Source of the DNA: Zhengitettix transpicula
Lineage: Eukaryota; Arthropoda; Insecta; Orthoptera; Tetrigidae
Direction of reading: 5' to 3'
Assembly (NCBI GenBank): GCA_037074705.1
Contig: CM073590.1
Location: 211,464,746-211,528,745 of the forward strand
DNA length: 64,000 nt
Position numbers and translations under genes: made by a program. A model generated the notes under the pieces. That model was not told the origin of the DNA and searched no databases. It saw nothing but the letters and a program-made list of their open reading frames with translations. Below are positions 35,350-50,000 of the stretch, piece by piece (within the stretch, counting starts at the first letter, position 1; every line of letters starts with the position of its first letter).

Positions 35350-37223
35350 ATTTGTATAAATACAGGCTTCTGGCCACTGTCACAACGAATGCTTATTTTC
35401 GGTTATCTACGCAAGAGTTCTATGTTGACAGAAACATCTTATCTTTCATATATATGCAGTAAAGCCCATTTACCAAACTTTGACAGTTCTATCACGTTTG
35501 TTTACAAGTAATAATATTTTGTGGCTACACATTTGGTACTCCTGTATTGCAACCTCAAAGTAGTTATAAAGAAAGTTACAACACTCATAAAAAATATTAA
35601 CTTGAAAAATTTTACGTATTTTGAAAATTCATAATACGAAAAAAGTGATGATATAAATACAACACAACGTTTCTGTAAGACTTGTTTCTTTTTTCAGGTG
35701 CAAGGGAAACTGAAAAAATCACAGTCGATGAAACTAATAACTTTATCCAGTATGAGCGTTACTAACTTAAATTACACCTACATGTTGCTACAATTTTACA
35801 TATTACCATATGAATTAAATCCTTAATGATGAAAATCAAAGAATTATTGTTGTATAAAATATTTAGTAATTTAAACTATATCGTGTGTCTTTAAATTCCG
35901 GTTGTAGGAGTCGCACATGGTCAGCTTAACGAATTTTGAATAAATACTTTATGAAAATTTTAATACAATTGTTTAATTTTCGACTGGTAAACTACCGTTG
36001 AAAGAATTATTATAAATTAATTAAAAGTATCAGCTCATACTAATTCTGATATCCAAATAATAATATACTTTGACTCTCTCTTTTTCGTACTAGAAAAATG
36101 CTGAAAAGATTAGAGAACAGGAACAGTTGAATAAAACTTGCGTTTGGTTCTTTTTTTAATAATACCGAAGTAAGCAGGTAATTGGAAATGAAAGAAATAT
36201 TATGGTTTAACTACTACGTTCATCTCAATAAACTAATATGTTTATGTACTAGTTTTCGAACACGAGGTCAGTTATGAAATACTATCACTCGTTGAATAAA
36301 CACTAAGAAAAATAGTACCAAGTATCATAAGTAGAAATTCAGCGTGAACATAATAATATAAGATACTCAATTTTAACTTTTCATAGAGCTTTGTATTTTT
36401 ATTAGAGAACGAGGGCTATCTGGGTGTAATTGTTGCATAAACAGTTCTGGGTCAATAAAAAATTAAATACACCCAATGAAGTTGGCGGCCCAAGACACGG
36501 AAATGTTGTTTTTTAATTTCATCGGTGAACTGTTTAGGAAAGTAATTTTAGTTCGTACATAATTATATTCTTATACGATTTATATTAAGAATATATGTAA
36601 TTGAAGAAAGTCTACAGTTTTAATTTACTTTTATGATATTTCATGTATAACAATCGTGAGAAATATTTACTATATTTAATAATTGTCTGATTTCGGTTAT
36701 CTGTGTTCATAAAATTAATATTTATTCAATAACAATACTTTGAGTTGGATTCGCTAGTATAAACTCTCATAAAATAAACTCATTGTGTTGCTGGCCACTA
36801 TTCATTATTACATAATAAGTGCAGTAATTCTATCGTTTTATTTACATCATGTAAGACGGAACTGTAAATAGTCTGAGCTCTATAACATGATTACAAATGA
36901 ATATATGTATATTTTATATATAACAAAATAGAAAACATAAAAGCACTTCTAACATTTCTATAACATATTTTTGGCTTTAATACGATTAGATCACAGTAAA
37001 AAGTGAAGCTTAATTAGATGCTGCCATGCAGAATGGGCACTTAACTATATATTTTTAAATTAGCTTAGGCAGTAGAAAAAAAAAAGTTAATCGCAATTAT
37101 GAACTTCTGGACTTAATTTCTAAGATCTCTAACTCCAAAGATTAGATCATTTTGACCTTCAATGGCTAACCAAAATTATATACGTAAATTCAATAAAAAT
37201 TAAACATTTAGAATAGCAGTGAC
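35350..37223. other. Divergent intergenic region RMC1 / CFAP97-cyclophilin
   Basis: 1.9 kb between the RMC1 start (minus) and the next gene (plus). A half hairpin element lies at about 35650-35710 (AACACAACGTTTCTGTAAGA ... TTTCAGGTGC). No TATA box or initiator is convincing, and nothing else was recognised. Confidence 0.45.
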
Positions 37224-38194
37224 ATGGACGCACTTAAAAAGGAATGGAAAATAAAATTTGAATTAGGAAGCAATTTAGGAGCTTCCCAAATTGAATTTCG
37301 ACGAAATTCCTATTACAAGCATGTGGAAAATGTAAGTTAGAGTACTGCTCTTTAGATTTCTGTAAAGTTTTAGATAATTTGAGAGATTTGAATGAATACA
37401 ATTGTATTTTTAAATGTGATTTTCATTCAATAATGTGGGCAATTACAACAGAAAACTGTTCTGAAGGGATATCTTCATTCGTTTTCGTTATTTATTTTTT
37501 AATGTGCGGTCGAAATGAAGAAAAATCCTATTCTAAATTCTAAATACGAAAAATGCAGGTTATAATCTTTATGCCAATTTACAATTGGGAGAGTATATGA
37601 CGTCACTGGTGCTACTAAACTCGTCTTTAGCATAAAGAATCTGAGAATCCTAATTTCATAAATTGTAATGGCTAAAGTAGCCATCGGGAGCTCCACGTGA
37701 CGTCATACCCCTTATTGCGCCCCATTGTAGTTTCTTTCTCTACTACCACTACTACGTGACGTCACTACCTCCGTTTACAAAGTACAATTGCCAAATAACG
37801 TTTTATACGGAAACAGAACGCCAGTGTGAAACTCAAACCAAGGATGATGTTACATTGGAGGGCCGATAATTTTTTTTCGCTTCACTGTACATATCAATTA
37901 TGTTGAAAATACCAGCTTTTGTGTCAGAAAAATTTATTGTCAAATTGTAACAAATTTCTAATGTGCGGTTTGTAAACTCGTTGCGGACCTAACGACTTAC
38001 TGACACAGCTGTTAAGAGTATTATTGAATATTAACAAAAATGAAAATAAAAATTTATACAATACAACACTTAGATTACAATAAAAAGGAATCATAAACTT
38101 TATTTAAATGATTGGTGTCATTTTTATCAAATGTATTTGAATTATTGGTGTCATTTTTAAGACCGAGACAGTCGCAATTTTTATGTATATATGT

Positions 38195-38243
<49 letters not shown>

Positions 38244-40141
38244 AATAATCAAAAAAGATGGCGTTTAATAAATAAAAAATTATATACTTTAACAAACAAT
38301 AGATTTATTTTTTATTAATACTTGAACAATTTACAATTAATTAATATCTCAGGTTCATAACTGGGTTTGATAATTAAAGACACAAAATTATTTTTAAAAA
38401 AGAAAATATTTACTCGTCAATTAACAAAGACTAAATTTAATTGTCGACGAACTTATACTAAAAGATGGATTTTAATTTACAATTTTTTTATCAACAGAAA
38501 TGAACGATATCTGACATCTATCTTTTAATTCGGTTTACATAATTAATTGTTTTCTATTGTTACTTACGGCTGCCCAGGATACTTCTGACTTACGAAGCAC
38601 TATAACGGGGTTTTTGCACAGCTTCTACTTGAACTCACAGATTCTAATTAATATTTTGGATTTAAATCAGGAACCAGGAACCTCTTCTTCGTCTCTCCCT
38701 CGGTAGACCTCTGATAATCTCCACTGCCGGCTACGTCTACAAATTGGTTGGTGTTTAGCAGGTTTCGTAGTTCTGCCTTCGATTCTCGCTCTCGCCTTTC
38801 GCTTTAGTCCTCGTCTCTCGGTTCGTGTTTGACATCCAATTTTAAAAAAGGTTCTTTTACGACCACTCGATCGCTTCCAGCCAACTCAATGCGAACTGAC
38901 CTCTTTAAAATAATATCTCTTCTGTTTTTGTACGACCTGTCCTTGACCGGTCCTTCTAGCCAATACAATGCGAATTGCTCCTCAATATTTTAATGCGGTC
39001 TGCATCTGACCAAATCATAACGCGAACTGAATTCTCGTCTCGCAATTTTGAGCGCGCATTCCTTCTTCCAACAAAGAAAACAATACTCTCCTTCATTGTT
39101 GCTCTGTTATGTGTTCGGTACCGCCGTCAAGAATGTTCCTCTAACAATTCAGATTATCAATTACACAATTAATGTATTAATTAATTGGCACTACAATATA
39201 TATGAATATATATATATTAAAAGAATTAATAATTAGATATTATTGAAATAAATTGTTATCGGCGAACACACGGATACAATAATGGTTGAGAATACTGAAC
39301 AGGCAGGACATTGTTGTTTGAGTGCGCGTAAGTCTACGGAGCAGTTAGTCAGCCACGAAACCTTGCTGAATGCGGGAGGAGTTGAAATTTTGCTGGTCAG
39401 CCACAGGACATTGTGGAATACAGAGTAATTGAGTTTGGCAGTTGGTGAAGGATATCAGTAGAGGACAGAACAAAAATTAATTCGGTCGGAGATTAGAGAC
39501 GAGAGCGTCAATCCACATTTCACCTGCGTTATCGAGGAGCTCAAAGTAAAGTCGACGGATATAGGTGGAACGAAGGTTTCGGAATAATTGTGTCCGGTGG
39601 TCAATCGGCCGGAGTTTGGCAAAGTGAAGGAAAGTAAATCAGTGATACATGGTCTGTTAAAGTGCTCGAGGTGAAAAGTGTGTTGTAAAATCTCTACAAT
39701 TGCCCTGGGTACCGGTTCAACAGTGAGTAAAAGAAACATTTAAAAATTCATACTTGTAAACGTTAATAAAAGGTAGAATATCGTCAGATTTCGATTTAAT
39801 TTCGTTTTATTTTGACATTTGTTAGTAGTTAATTGTAAAAATTTTAATTGTTCTTCATTTATAAGGCCCAATATGGACCCTGAGGTAAGAGAAAACGACA
39901 TTTTTGTATAAAAATTGATGTAAAGTCCAACAAGTAATTTGTTTTATAAAGTAAATAGTTGTGCATAATAAATCAATTGTTTAAGTGAATTGAATCAATG
40001 TAATTATTTTCATGCTCCTTTCATTCAATAATTTCAATGATTAATCTAATTCATTCATTATGCATATTACATTTATGGCGTGCTAACGAGTGGCGAAATT
40101 CAATTATGTTCATTTAATTCAATAATTGTTATGTTGTTTAT

Positions 40142-40178
<37 letters not shown>

Positions 40179-40963
40179 CGACCGTTTGCTCGCCGAGGCT
40201 TTTTGTATGTTGTGGCTGACTGGAGAGTGAAAAATGTAACTCGAACAATTTGAGTTATACAAATAACCGAAAACAAAATGTATGTTATGATTATTTAAGG
40301 AATGTATGGAAGGATATAAAAATAGATAAAGACTGTGAAATGCGAACGTTGCAAAGATAGTGTAGGCATTTAGTGAAATATTTTTTGTGGGAATTCCCTG
40401 GAAGTCCGGAATAGGCAAAAGTTATAATGTTGCGAACATTCTCAGTGAAAATATTGTATCTGAGGAAGATGTTAATTGTGTTTTATTTAAAAATTATAGT
40501 AAATTTTTGTTTGTCAGCTGATTAATAAAAACATTGTTAATTTGACATCTAAACAGCTGATGAAAAAAGGGTTATTGTATAAGGAATAGTGTGGAAAAAT
40601 TACCGTTAAAAAGAATGTATGAGTATTATGTTCCAAACAGGTATAAATTTTGTATTTTTAAGCAATAAGTGGTAATATTATAAGTGAAAAAAAGTTTTTA
40701 AAACTTGTGTATTTAATTGGTTGGCGGGGTGTGGTCAAGTGGTTGTTGATTTGATTATTATTATGTGAAAAAAGGAAAATTTTGCTGTATTTAATGTATA
40801 ACTACGGTCACCCAATTTTTATTCTTTGGAGGGGGGTTAATTAACATGATTAGGTTACATTGTTGGTTGTTTTCCATTGTCGGCGACTCTTTTTCTCCTA
40901 AAAATTACCAGGCGCCCAAAAATCTAAATAAACGAAAAACGCAAGGAAGGTAGCGGAATTGCT

Positions 40964-41007
<44 letters not shown>

Positions 41008-44000
41008 CAATAAAAATACCAATTAATTAAATGATTAGAATGGCCACACGTTGATGTGCCATAAACGTAATACACAAATAAAGTTTTATAATGGAACAAT
41101 ATAAGTTCGCCACACGTTGGCACGCCAAAAATGTAATAATCGGAATGAAAACTATTTTAAAATGAAATTAATATTATAACGAAGGAGCATGAATAAGAAC
41201 ATTTATTGAAACTGACCAAACAATTGATTTATTATTATTCAAAATTATAAAAATTATTACTCTCCGACCTTTTACATTTTATTTCTTACAATCAAATCAA
41301 TTTTATCTTGCTCTCAGGGTCTTTTCTGGGCCATGAAATAAATAATAATTTACTCCCTTTTTAGACAATCAATTTACAACTTAATATTGACAAATATTTT
41401 AATGAAAAAATCGAAATATGACGAAATTTTACCTTTAATACAATTTAATTTAAATAGTTTATAACTCACTGTTTTGTTCTAGTACCTGGGCAATTGGATT
41501 CTTTCAGCAACACACTCTCACTTTAAACAAATTACGAACAGCCCATTTTTACACTAAATTTACACTTTATAACTGTTGGACTATCACTATTGGCGACACC
41601 TCGCAGAATTCCTCCTCGTCGATTCTCAAGATAATTTGGCGTAACACTCGGAAACCTTTCTGAGTCACTACCTGCATTAACGCTGTCCGACTTTACTTTT
41701 TAATAATTGTCTCGTTGATTTAAGTTACGAACACTTGCTGTCGTTTCTTACTGCTTTTTAATATTTTATATCCTCTAGACTATTTCCAAACACGACCACT
41801 TTCTGTCTTTTTTGACCGCCGACTGTCCACTTCACCAACTCACGCGCGCCAGGTCTAAACAATACCCTGCCTGTTCATATAATCGTCCATTATTGTGTCT
41901 TTGTGTATGTAATATTGATAACATCCAGGGAAATGTTTGAACTCGTCAAAACCTTGCGGAAAATCGGCATTGAAATTTACGTTCTAATTTGCAGCAACGA
42001 AATCCCTCAACTCTCATATAGTTTTAGGTCTTTTTGTAGACGACATGGCCATCTTGAACTAATCCTCGCACATTTATCTTGGACAAACTTTCGACTCCAA
42101 ATTAACCTAGTCAAAACCATAATACACTTAAGGTGTAAGCTTAATAATGGATTATATGAAAGTGAAAATTTTACGTCTGTTTAGAAAATTAATAATAAGA
42201 ATAATAGCAAAATACATATTTAAATACCACTCAACGTTTCTGGATTTTGAGTTTCGTCAACCGAATTGTGTTTTTTAGTTTCCTTAACACCTGCAGAAAA
42301 GGAACAAGGTATCCAGATATGGTATTTATATCATCACTTCTTTGTTGTATTTTTTTTTCTTATTATTATTAATAGATTATCTGAACTCAAACCCTTTTCA
42401 AAGTACCCAATATGCCCATCAACTAAAAAGTTCATCTATAACTCCTTAATCAGGCGTGTCTGGCAATATGTTTCCTCCATTTGTTGAATATAAACTAAAA
42501 CCAATCTAAACAAAAATCCAAATAAATTAAAATAAAACCGTACGAATGCTGTCCTTGGTATTTCAAAAACAACAGACTGCATAGTGACGTTATAAAAAAA
42601 ATCGTTTGACTCCTTCACTAGAAACTCAACAGCACATTCTAATCCATTCCTCCAGAGTCTCAACAAAGACTACTTAAAAGAAAACCAGACCTCCTCTACT
42701 AATTATTGGTTGTAATATTTTTGGCTAAGTCATTGTATACCTTAATTTAACGAATTAAATGTAGTTTAATACGCGATAATTGTTGTGGACAACCTAATGG
42801 TTGCAACTGCATATTAGCATGTTAATTTCAATAGAATACGTAAATATTATTATCACAACTGTAAAATTGCCAAGATAATACGTTAACTGTATATTTTAAA
42901 AATAATAATTTGCAACAATATGAGAAAGTGGAAAAAGAAATATCATGGTCAAAGTAGTTTGGCTGACGATTTGACAGCCAAATTTAACTCAAGTACTCTA
43001 TAAATGGAAAGAAGCCAATGCATAATAGTAATACGAAAATTGGTGGTGCTAATAAATCATGTTGATCACTACGTTTCAGGTACTTAACGCCTCGTCGAAA
43101 ATCGACAACAAGGCTCCGCAAGTTGCAACTAAATTTAGATTAATGGATGATCACCACGCTCTCTGCGAAATTGATTGCGTAAACAAAGTTTTGGTTGAAA
43201 AGATCCATCAAATAAATAGAACAACTGTAAGTTGCGCTTAAAAATGCGTCCATTATGCTAAAATGTAGCGATTCCAGAAATATGGATTTTGAGGCGAAAG
43301 CCTCCAAACGTAATTTTTTTTAAAGATTTTCTCTTTATTTTTAACAGGGAAAGGTTGACTGCTGGAGACAAGAGCTACCTGTAATCAAAACAGGATATCT
43401 CAAGCGAGTGGATGAATATAAAGTTATAGCCAAGACCAACGCATTCATATTGCAAAGAATTTTTGGAGCGGTAATATTTCAATTAGTTTTTATGTGATCT
43501 CTTTTTTTTATAGTAACCCCCCGACTCTTTCTTGTGTCGGGAGGGGAGGAGGAAAGACAGGAAGGGGCTACCTTTGGGGTGCCTTTTCCGCTCTCCGTTA
43601 TTGAACTAAGGTCGCCACCAGCCGAGGCACCTCGGCCTGTTTTGAGATGTGTATGTTCTGGGGTCGCAGACCTTGGGCATACGGTAATAGTTGTTCTCTG
43701 TTCCCATTGGTACAGTCGGCCAGCTGCCTCCTAAACTGGTCGAGGTACGGAGAAGGGAATGCTGCGTCCCCACATCAAACTCTTCTCCCGCTATCGGAAG
43801 GGCGTGGGACAAGTACCCAATGCCCGACGTACCTGATGCAAGTTTTTCTAGGGTTTTCCCTGCAATACTTTTAGGCGAATGCCGGGTAGGATCCTTAAAC
43901 TATAGCCCGGGGGCCCTAGTTAACCCTTCGCTACCTTCCTCTACCGTTCCGTATCCTCCTTTCAGATCCCTTCCTATGCTATTAAAGGGGAGTTGCTACC

Positions 44001-47000
44001 ATGTGGATTAGCCTGATGTAGCCGGTTAGCCTAAAATAAATCTTGGGTCAGGGGAGCGGAAGAGAATTCTCTCGCAGGTGAACCTTCCCAGAGAGCTCTG
44101 GCGGAGGCTTCCTTAGGGGATGCCTTCACATCTCTCTGGTTTTTTTAAAAATGGTTCCCACATGCCGAGGCACCTTGGCCTGTTCTGAGAGGTATATGTT
44201 CTGGGGTCGCAGACCTTGGGCACACGGTAAGACTTGTCCGCTATTCCTATTGGAATAGTCGGCCAGATGCCTCCTAAACTGGTCGAGGTACGGAGAAGGG
44301 GGAAAGCTGCGTCCCCACAGAAAACTCTTCTCCCGCCATCGGAAGGGCATGGGACAAGTACCCAATGCCCGACTTACCTGATGCAGGTTTTTCTAGGGTT
44401 TGTCCTGCATTATTTTTAGGCGAATGCCGGGTAGAATCCTTAAACTATAGCCCGGGGGCCCTAGTTAACCCTTGGCTACCTTCCTCTACCCTTCCGCATC
44501 CCTCTTTCAAATCCCTTCCTATGCTATTAAAGGGGAGTTGCCCAACGTGGATTACCCTCATGTAGCCTGTTGCCCTAAAAAAAAGATAATTATGTCGAAT
44601 GAAAACGAGAAGAAAAAAATCTACCAATTTGGGCTTATCCAATTAATGAAAGAAGAGAGTAGGTTGGAGCTTTCTACACGCTGTTTGAAGAGTTGAGGCA
44701 GGATGACGCGAACTATGTTCAGGGTTTTATTCCATAACACTAGTTTTTCTTGAATTAATGAAATAAGTATTTCATTATATATGATGTCACCCAAATTATT
44801 TATATTCGTTAAATATATGCACAAAAAAGGACACAAAAAATAGGATGGCAAATACCAACCTTTCTATACGCAAATTCAAATCAAGAATAAAAATAACTTC
44901 CAGCGGTAGAAAAACTGTGTGCAAACATGCATTGGGTTACGTAGTCCACTATTTGCGATAAATTTATCGTTTTGCGCTTGAAGCACCGAGCGACTGCTGA
45001 CCGCGACAATTTTATCGAAGCGATTCTTTACCGCCCACTGTGCAAACTCCAATTCACTTCAATGGACTACTGTCGTTACAGTCGATTAATTATTGCCGCG
45101 ATAAAATTGTCGATTGTGTAACGGGCCAATCTTCACCATCCAACTTGTTCTGTAACAGGTCCGTAAATTCTTCTTAAGATTTTACTTTCAAAATATCCTA
45201 GAGATATCTCTTTGTACTTGTCCGATTCCGTGTCTCTCCTCCATACGTTACCACTAGTTGAATCATAGTATGGTATATTTTTATTTTCGTTGCCCTAGTA
45301 ATTTGCCATTTGTAAACATCTTGATGTTCCTGCCAGTATTCTTGATATCTTTGCAATATTCATTATATTTTATATTTACATTTCATTTTTCTATTTTATT
45401 TATGAAATTTATTTATAAAATTTCAAATATTGTAATAAACAAATGGAGGTCGTTAATTAAATGAAAAAAATAATAAAATTTACAAACAATATTTTTATTG
45501 TGGCAATAACTCAAACAATTACAAATTTAAAATATTGAATTTCTCAGGGTCTTCACTGGGTTTGATAATGGACAAATCAGTAATATTTATAATCTTATCA
45601 ACAAACCAATCACAATTAAAAAAAAAGAAATTTACTCGTCAATTGAACTAGAACGAAATTTAAAGTTAGAACGAAATTAAAAGTAAAATATTGACAATTT
45701 TAATCAAAAAGAGAACGAAATCTGACGGCTATCTTTCAATTACGTTTACATAAGTAATTGTTTTGTAAATTGTTACTCACGTCTGCCCAGCATTCCAGCA
45801 TAGCTTTCATTTTCGAAAACATTATTGCGGGGTTTTACACTGCTTCTAAACTCACAGATTCTACACTGATTCTAAATCAAAATTTTTAGGATGTCAGGAA
45901 CTTGGATGATCCTCCTTTTGTCATCTATCGGTTGACCGCTCGCCCTAGGTGACTTCTGCTTGCATTAGGTGAACTCCGTGGCTTGCACATTTGCCAGTCT
46001 TTACTGCATTGACCTCAAACTGAGATTTTACTGTTTCTGGCCGGCTATGGACACAAAAACTGCTTTTACTTAGCAGGTTTCGACGTTATGCTATGGTGAA
46101 TGTTTACTTTGTCCTGAGAAAATGTTCAGGCACCACCCAACTCTGTTGAATGCTAATTCTCAATATTTCCCTGCGAACTGTATCTCACCATACCTTTCTG
46201 CGAACTGTATCTCACCATATCTTCCTTCGAACTGTATCTCACCATACCTTCCTGCGAACTGAACTCTCGTTTCGCATTTTGAGCGCGCATACGCCATTTT
46301 GACGAACCTTCCGACAAAGGAACAGAGCCGGGTTTTCTATTGTTGTTCCACAGCTCCTGCCGCTATAATGGGTTTCTCAAACAATTTAGATTTTATGTTG
46401 AAACAATTAATGTCCTAATTAATTGGCATTACAATATATATTTCATATAATAGATATTAAGTATTTTTTTATGGTATTGAAACCAATACAAGCTGACATT
46501 CATCAATTTGATTTATAAAGACTGTTCACAGATTTAATATTCAGGGGAAAAACCACACAGTCTCATATAGTTTTAAATAAGTTTAATAGGAAGAAACTTT
46601 CGACCTGTTTGGTTATTTTCAACCTCATTGCACTAATTTGCTCTTGTTGTCAACAACTCGCCTTGCGACGTGTTAGACGGTTCTTTTAAAACAGAGTTAT
46701 CTTAAGGTTCAATCAAATAAGGTCCAAAATGCCCAAAGATGTCGAAAGCTTCTACCAATTTTTTTTAACGCTATATAATGTGTCAGGTTTTTTCACCTGA
46801 GTGGTAAAACTAATGTGGGTCAAATTCGGCAAATCCACTTTTTAGTTGCGTCTGTGGAACTGATTAGATCACAGAAATGGTCCGTTTTGCAAATCTTTAT
46901 TCTAAAATGGCGATCGGTCATGAGGAGGCCAGGAATTTAAATTTTCCATCACCGCACTAATTTCAAAATGTTCTCAAAGAGTTCTCAAATAATTTTCAAT

Positions 47001-50000
47001 TTAATGTTATGTAGGTGTCTAAATATTCAACTAAGGAATTGGATGAAGACTGGTTCAAAATTAAATCACTGATGCTGACAATGCAAAGTTTTCCGCCCCC
47101 AGAGAAGAATGCTGGAGAAATTTTATTTAAGAAATCTCCGCGGTTGTCCTTTAAGAAATTTGAGAAATTATATGTTCCTAAACCCGTTTCGCCGTACAGA
47201 ATGAGAGTAAGGTATTTAGATCCATTTTTATTGTGAAAAATAACCGATTTCCTGTATCATATAGTAATTAATCAATGTTATTTTTAATATAAACTATAGT
47301 TAGTCTCATTCTTGTTTTTTTATCACCGATAAATTTTAATTTAAAGCAACTGATAGTTAAATGTAGCCTAGAACTTAAAAACTCATGTTTTTTTCAATTT
47401 TTGAATTATTAATTGGTATGTGGAAACATCTTGTATTTAAATTTTCATTATTGTTTCCATAACATAAAATATAAATATATTTATAAAGTTCTTTTTAGTT
47501 TTGCTAATAGGAAGTCTGAAAACGTTGCCAATTCTGTCACTAATTGATTCAGCATTAATTTACCCCTGAAGTGCTACGAATGCAGCGTTCCATTCTGTTA
47601 TTGCCGTCTTTGCAACATAATTAATTATCTTTGACCATAATTAACTAATTTATGTTCTAAGGTTATTTTCAAAATTTAGGATAATCTTAATAAAATCGTT
47701 AAAATAGGTAAAGAAAAAAATTAAAAAACATCTTAACATGATATGCAAAATTAATTGTACCAAACAGAATTGCGAAAAAAAAGTTGCATTGGACGAACTA
47801 AGCGTGCTCTTGAAATCGGAAGAATGTTGAAATTTTAGACACTGATCAAAACGCAATTTATAGGAAAAATTACACATAAAAACAACTGAAAAACAAAATT
47901 ATATGATAAAATTAAGTAATATTTTATTTTCTTACCTTAAATAATTGATGTAATTTGACTTTGGAAATTGATTTATAATGAATCTGCGATGGTGAAACAA
48001 TGTATGCATAAATGCACAAACACTGTCCTGGCATTGTGAACTTATAGTTAGGTTGTTCATGGAGACTCAAATGTTTCTCAAATTTGTTTAGTAATTATAG
48101 AAAAAAATTTACTTTTGTTAAGGTTTTTTCAGTTTGATTTTATTATGATTTTGATATAAAAATGGTATTTTAGTAAAATTCTAATTTTTATTGTGATAAA
48201 TTTGTTAATTTAAGATGAAAGTGTCGTAACCTCATGAAGTTACAAATATTTACTGAATCGTCGTCGTTTATATTTTGAATTGGTTTTTAAATGAATGTTA
48301 TTGGTTTTTATATAATAATTTTTTTAAAAAAATCAGATGCAAACATAAAATGTATTAAGTAATGTTTTTAATAGGGTTGGACAGAAAACAGAGCGATTTT
48401 GAAAAGGCTGTAAATATTACCATCATTTTTTTTCAATTACAGTAATTAAAACTGTACGCTCGATGCTGAAGGGTTCGCCGCTCAATTTCTACTACTGCTT
48501 CCTCTTCATCGTCCATAAGCTGATCACGATTCTTGAGCTTTTCAAAATCTCTCTTTTCTCTGCCCACCCTGTATTGGCGTAAATAAAAATCACTATTTTT
48601 TTAAAAAAATTAATTCTTTGCCCCTTACACTTAACTGTCGTATATTAATAATAGGGTTTTTCTGTTCATAAAACATGACGTGTATTTCAGGTGTTTCTTT
48701 GATATCCGAGTCGAGAATGACAGGAAGCTGGGTCGAATCGAATTCGAACTCTACGGAGAGTACGTGCCACGAACGGTGCTCTGCTTCGTTAGACTCTGTA
48801 CGGGACAAGACAAAATAACATACAAAGGTTGTCCGTTTCACAGGATCATTTCGGGAATTATGTGCCAAGGAGGAGACGTAACAGATTTCAATGGATCCGG
48901 TGGCATGACGATGTATGGAGAAATATTCAACAAAGAAAATTTCAAACTCAAACATGGCGGAACAGGTACGATGTTGATTCCGTTTACATGTGAATTCGAT
49001 GTTCCGCGGAAAATAAAATATTTTAGAATGCAGTAAAATTTCACTTCCAAGTGGGCCAAAGAATAAATTATATCTTGCGGAAACCCAAACATGGTTACGG
49101 TTTCATGTTGTGATACACAAATTCATTTTCATCACCTAGTTGGCCAATGAAGGGAAACCTCTTCCGTAATTAATTAATCAATTAATATCATATAATAAGA
49201 GACCTAAATTACTCCCCATATATAACGTTTTACGATCATTTTATGTTTTAAAAGGAGGATCGTTCGGAAAGTGATCAGCCTGACATAGACGTTTCTATAG
49301 TCCGTTTTAAACTAGAAGTTACCGCTTGGAAGGGGTCGCTGATGCCACGAACGAACGACACAGGACATTTTCAGCTCACTGAAAACAGTAGAATAACACC
49401 GCTATTGTTCGGCAACGCTGCTTAATTTCAAGCGTTGTGATTGGTTGTTTCGAGGTCACGCCCGTTGCGGGAACTAATCGCCATCGGTCTTCTACTTTAA
49501 ATCAGACTATAGTAGGCAAATACGGTGTTGTCCAAATATTATCTGTCAGATGGCAGGCACAATACAAGGCATAAACCGTGTTTCTTCATTTTCTTACAGT
49601 AATCGAGAGAAGTAAACCAGTCTAGGCCCTATATGTTGCATCAAAAATAGATTAAATACATTTTCGAGCATTTATAAAATACTTCGTTATAAAAAGTTTA
49701 ATTCCGAATGATCTTTTCGACGGTGGCCAGGTGAAATCAAACGTGGGTGAACCTGCATATAGGATGCTGAGGGTTAAGGATTCCCAGAAACTACGACGTC
49801 CGTGGATACTATCGTAGAAATCCACAGATCGCCGACGGAAAATACGCGAGAGTTTTGAGATTTCGTCTGTAGATCGTGACCACGTGTGACTTCGACATTT
49901 TGTTGTGGAAAAAAGACACCTGTGCGATGGCTGCCGCGTTGACCAGACACTCGCTCGAATAAAAATCAGCGTTTGTAACTTAAAAAAGGCAATTCATGAG

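Noticed and set aside
41903..42184. Open frame with a FVDD-like word resembling a reverse-transcriptase active site
   Set aside because: Only four residues match and the flanking motifs are absent; stops surround it in that frame.
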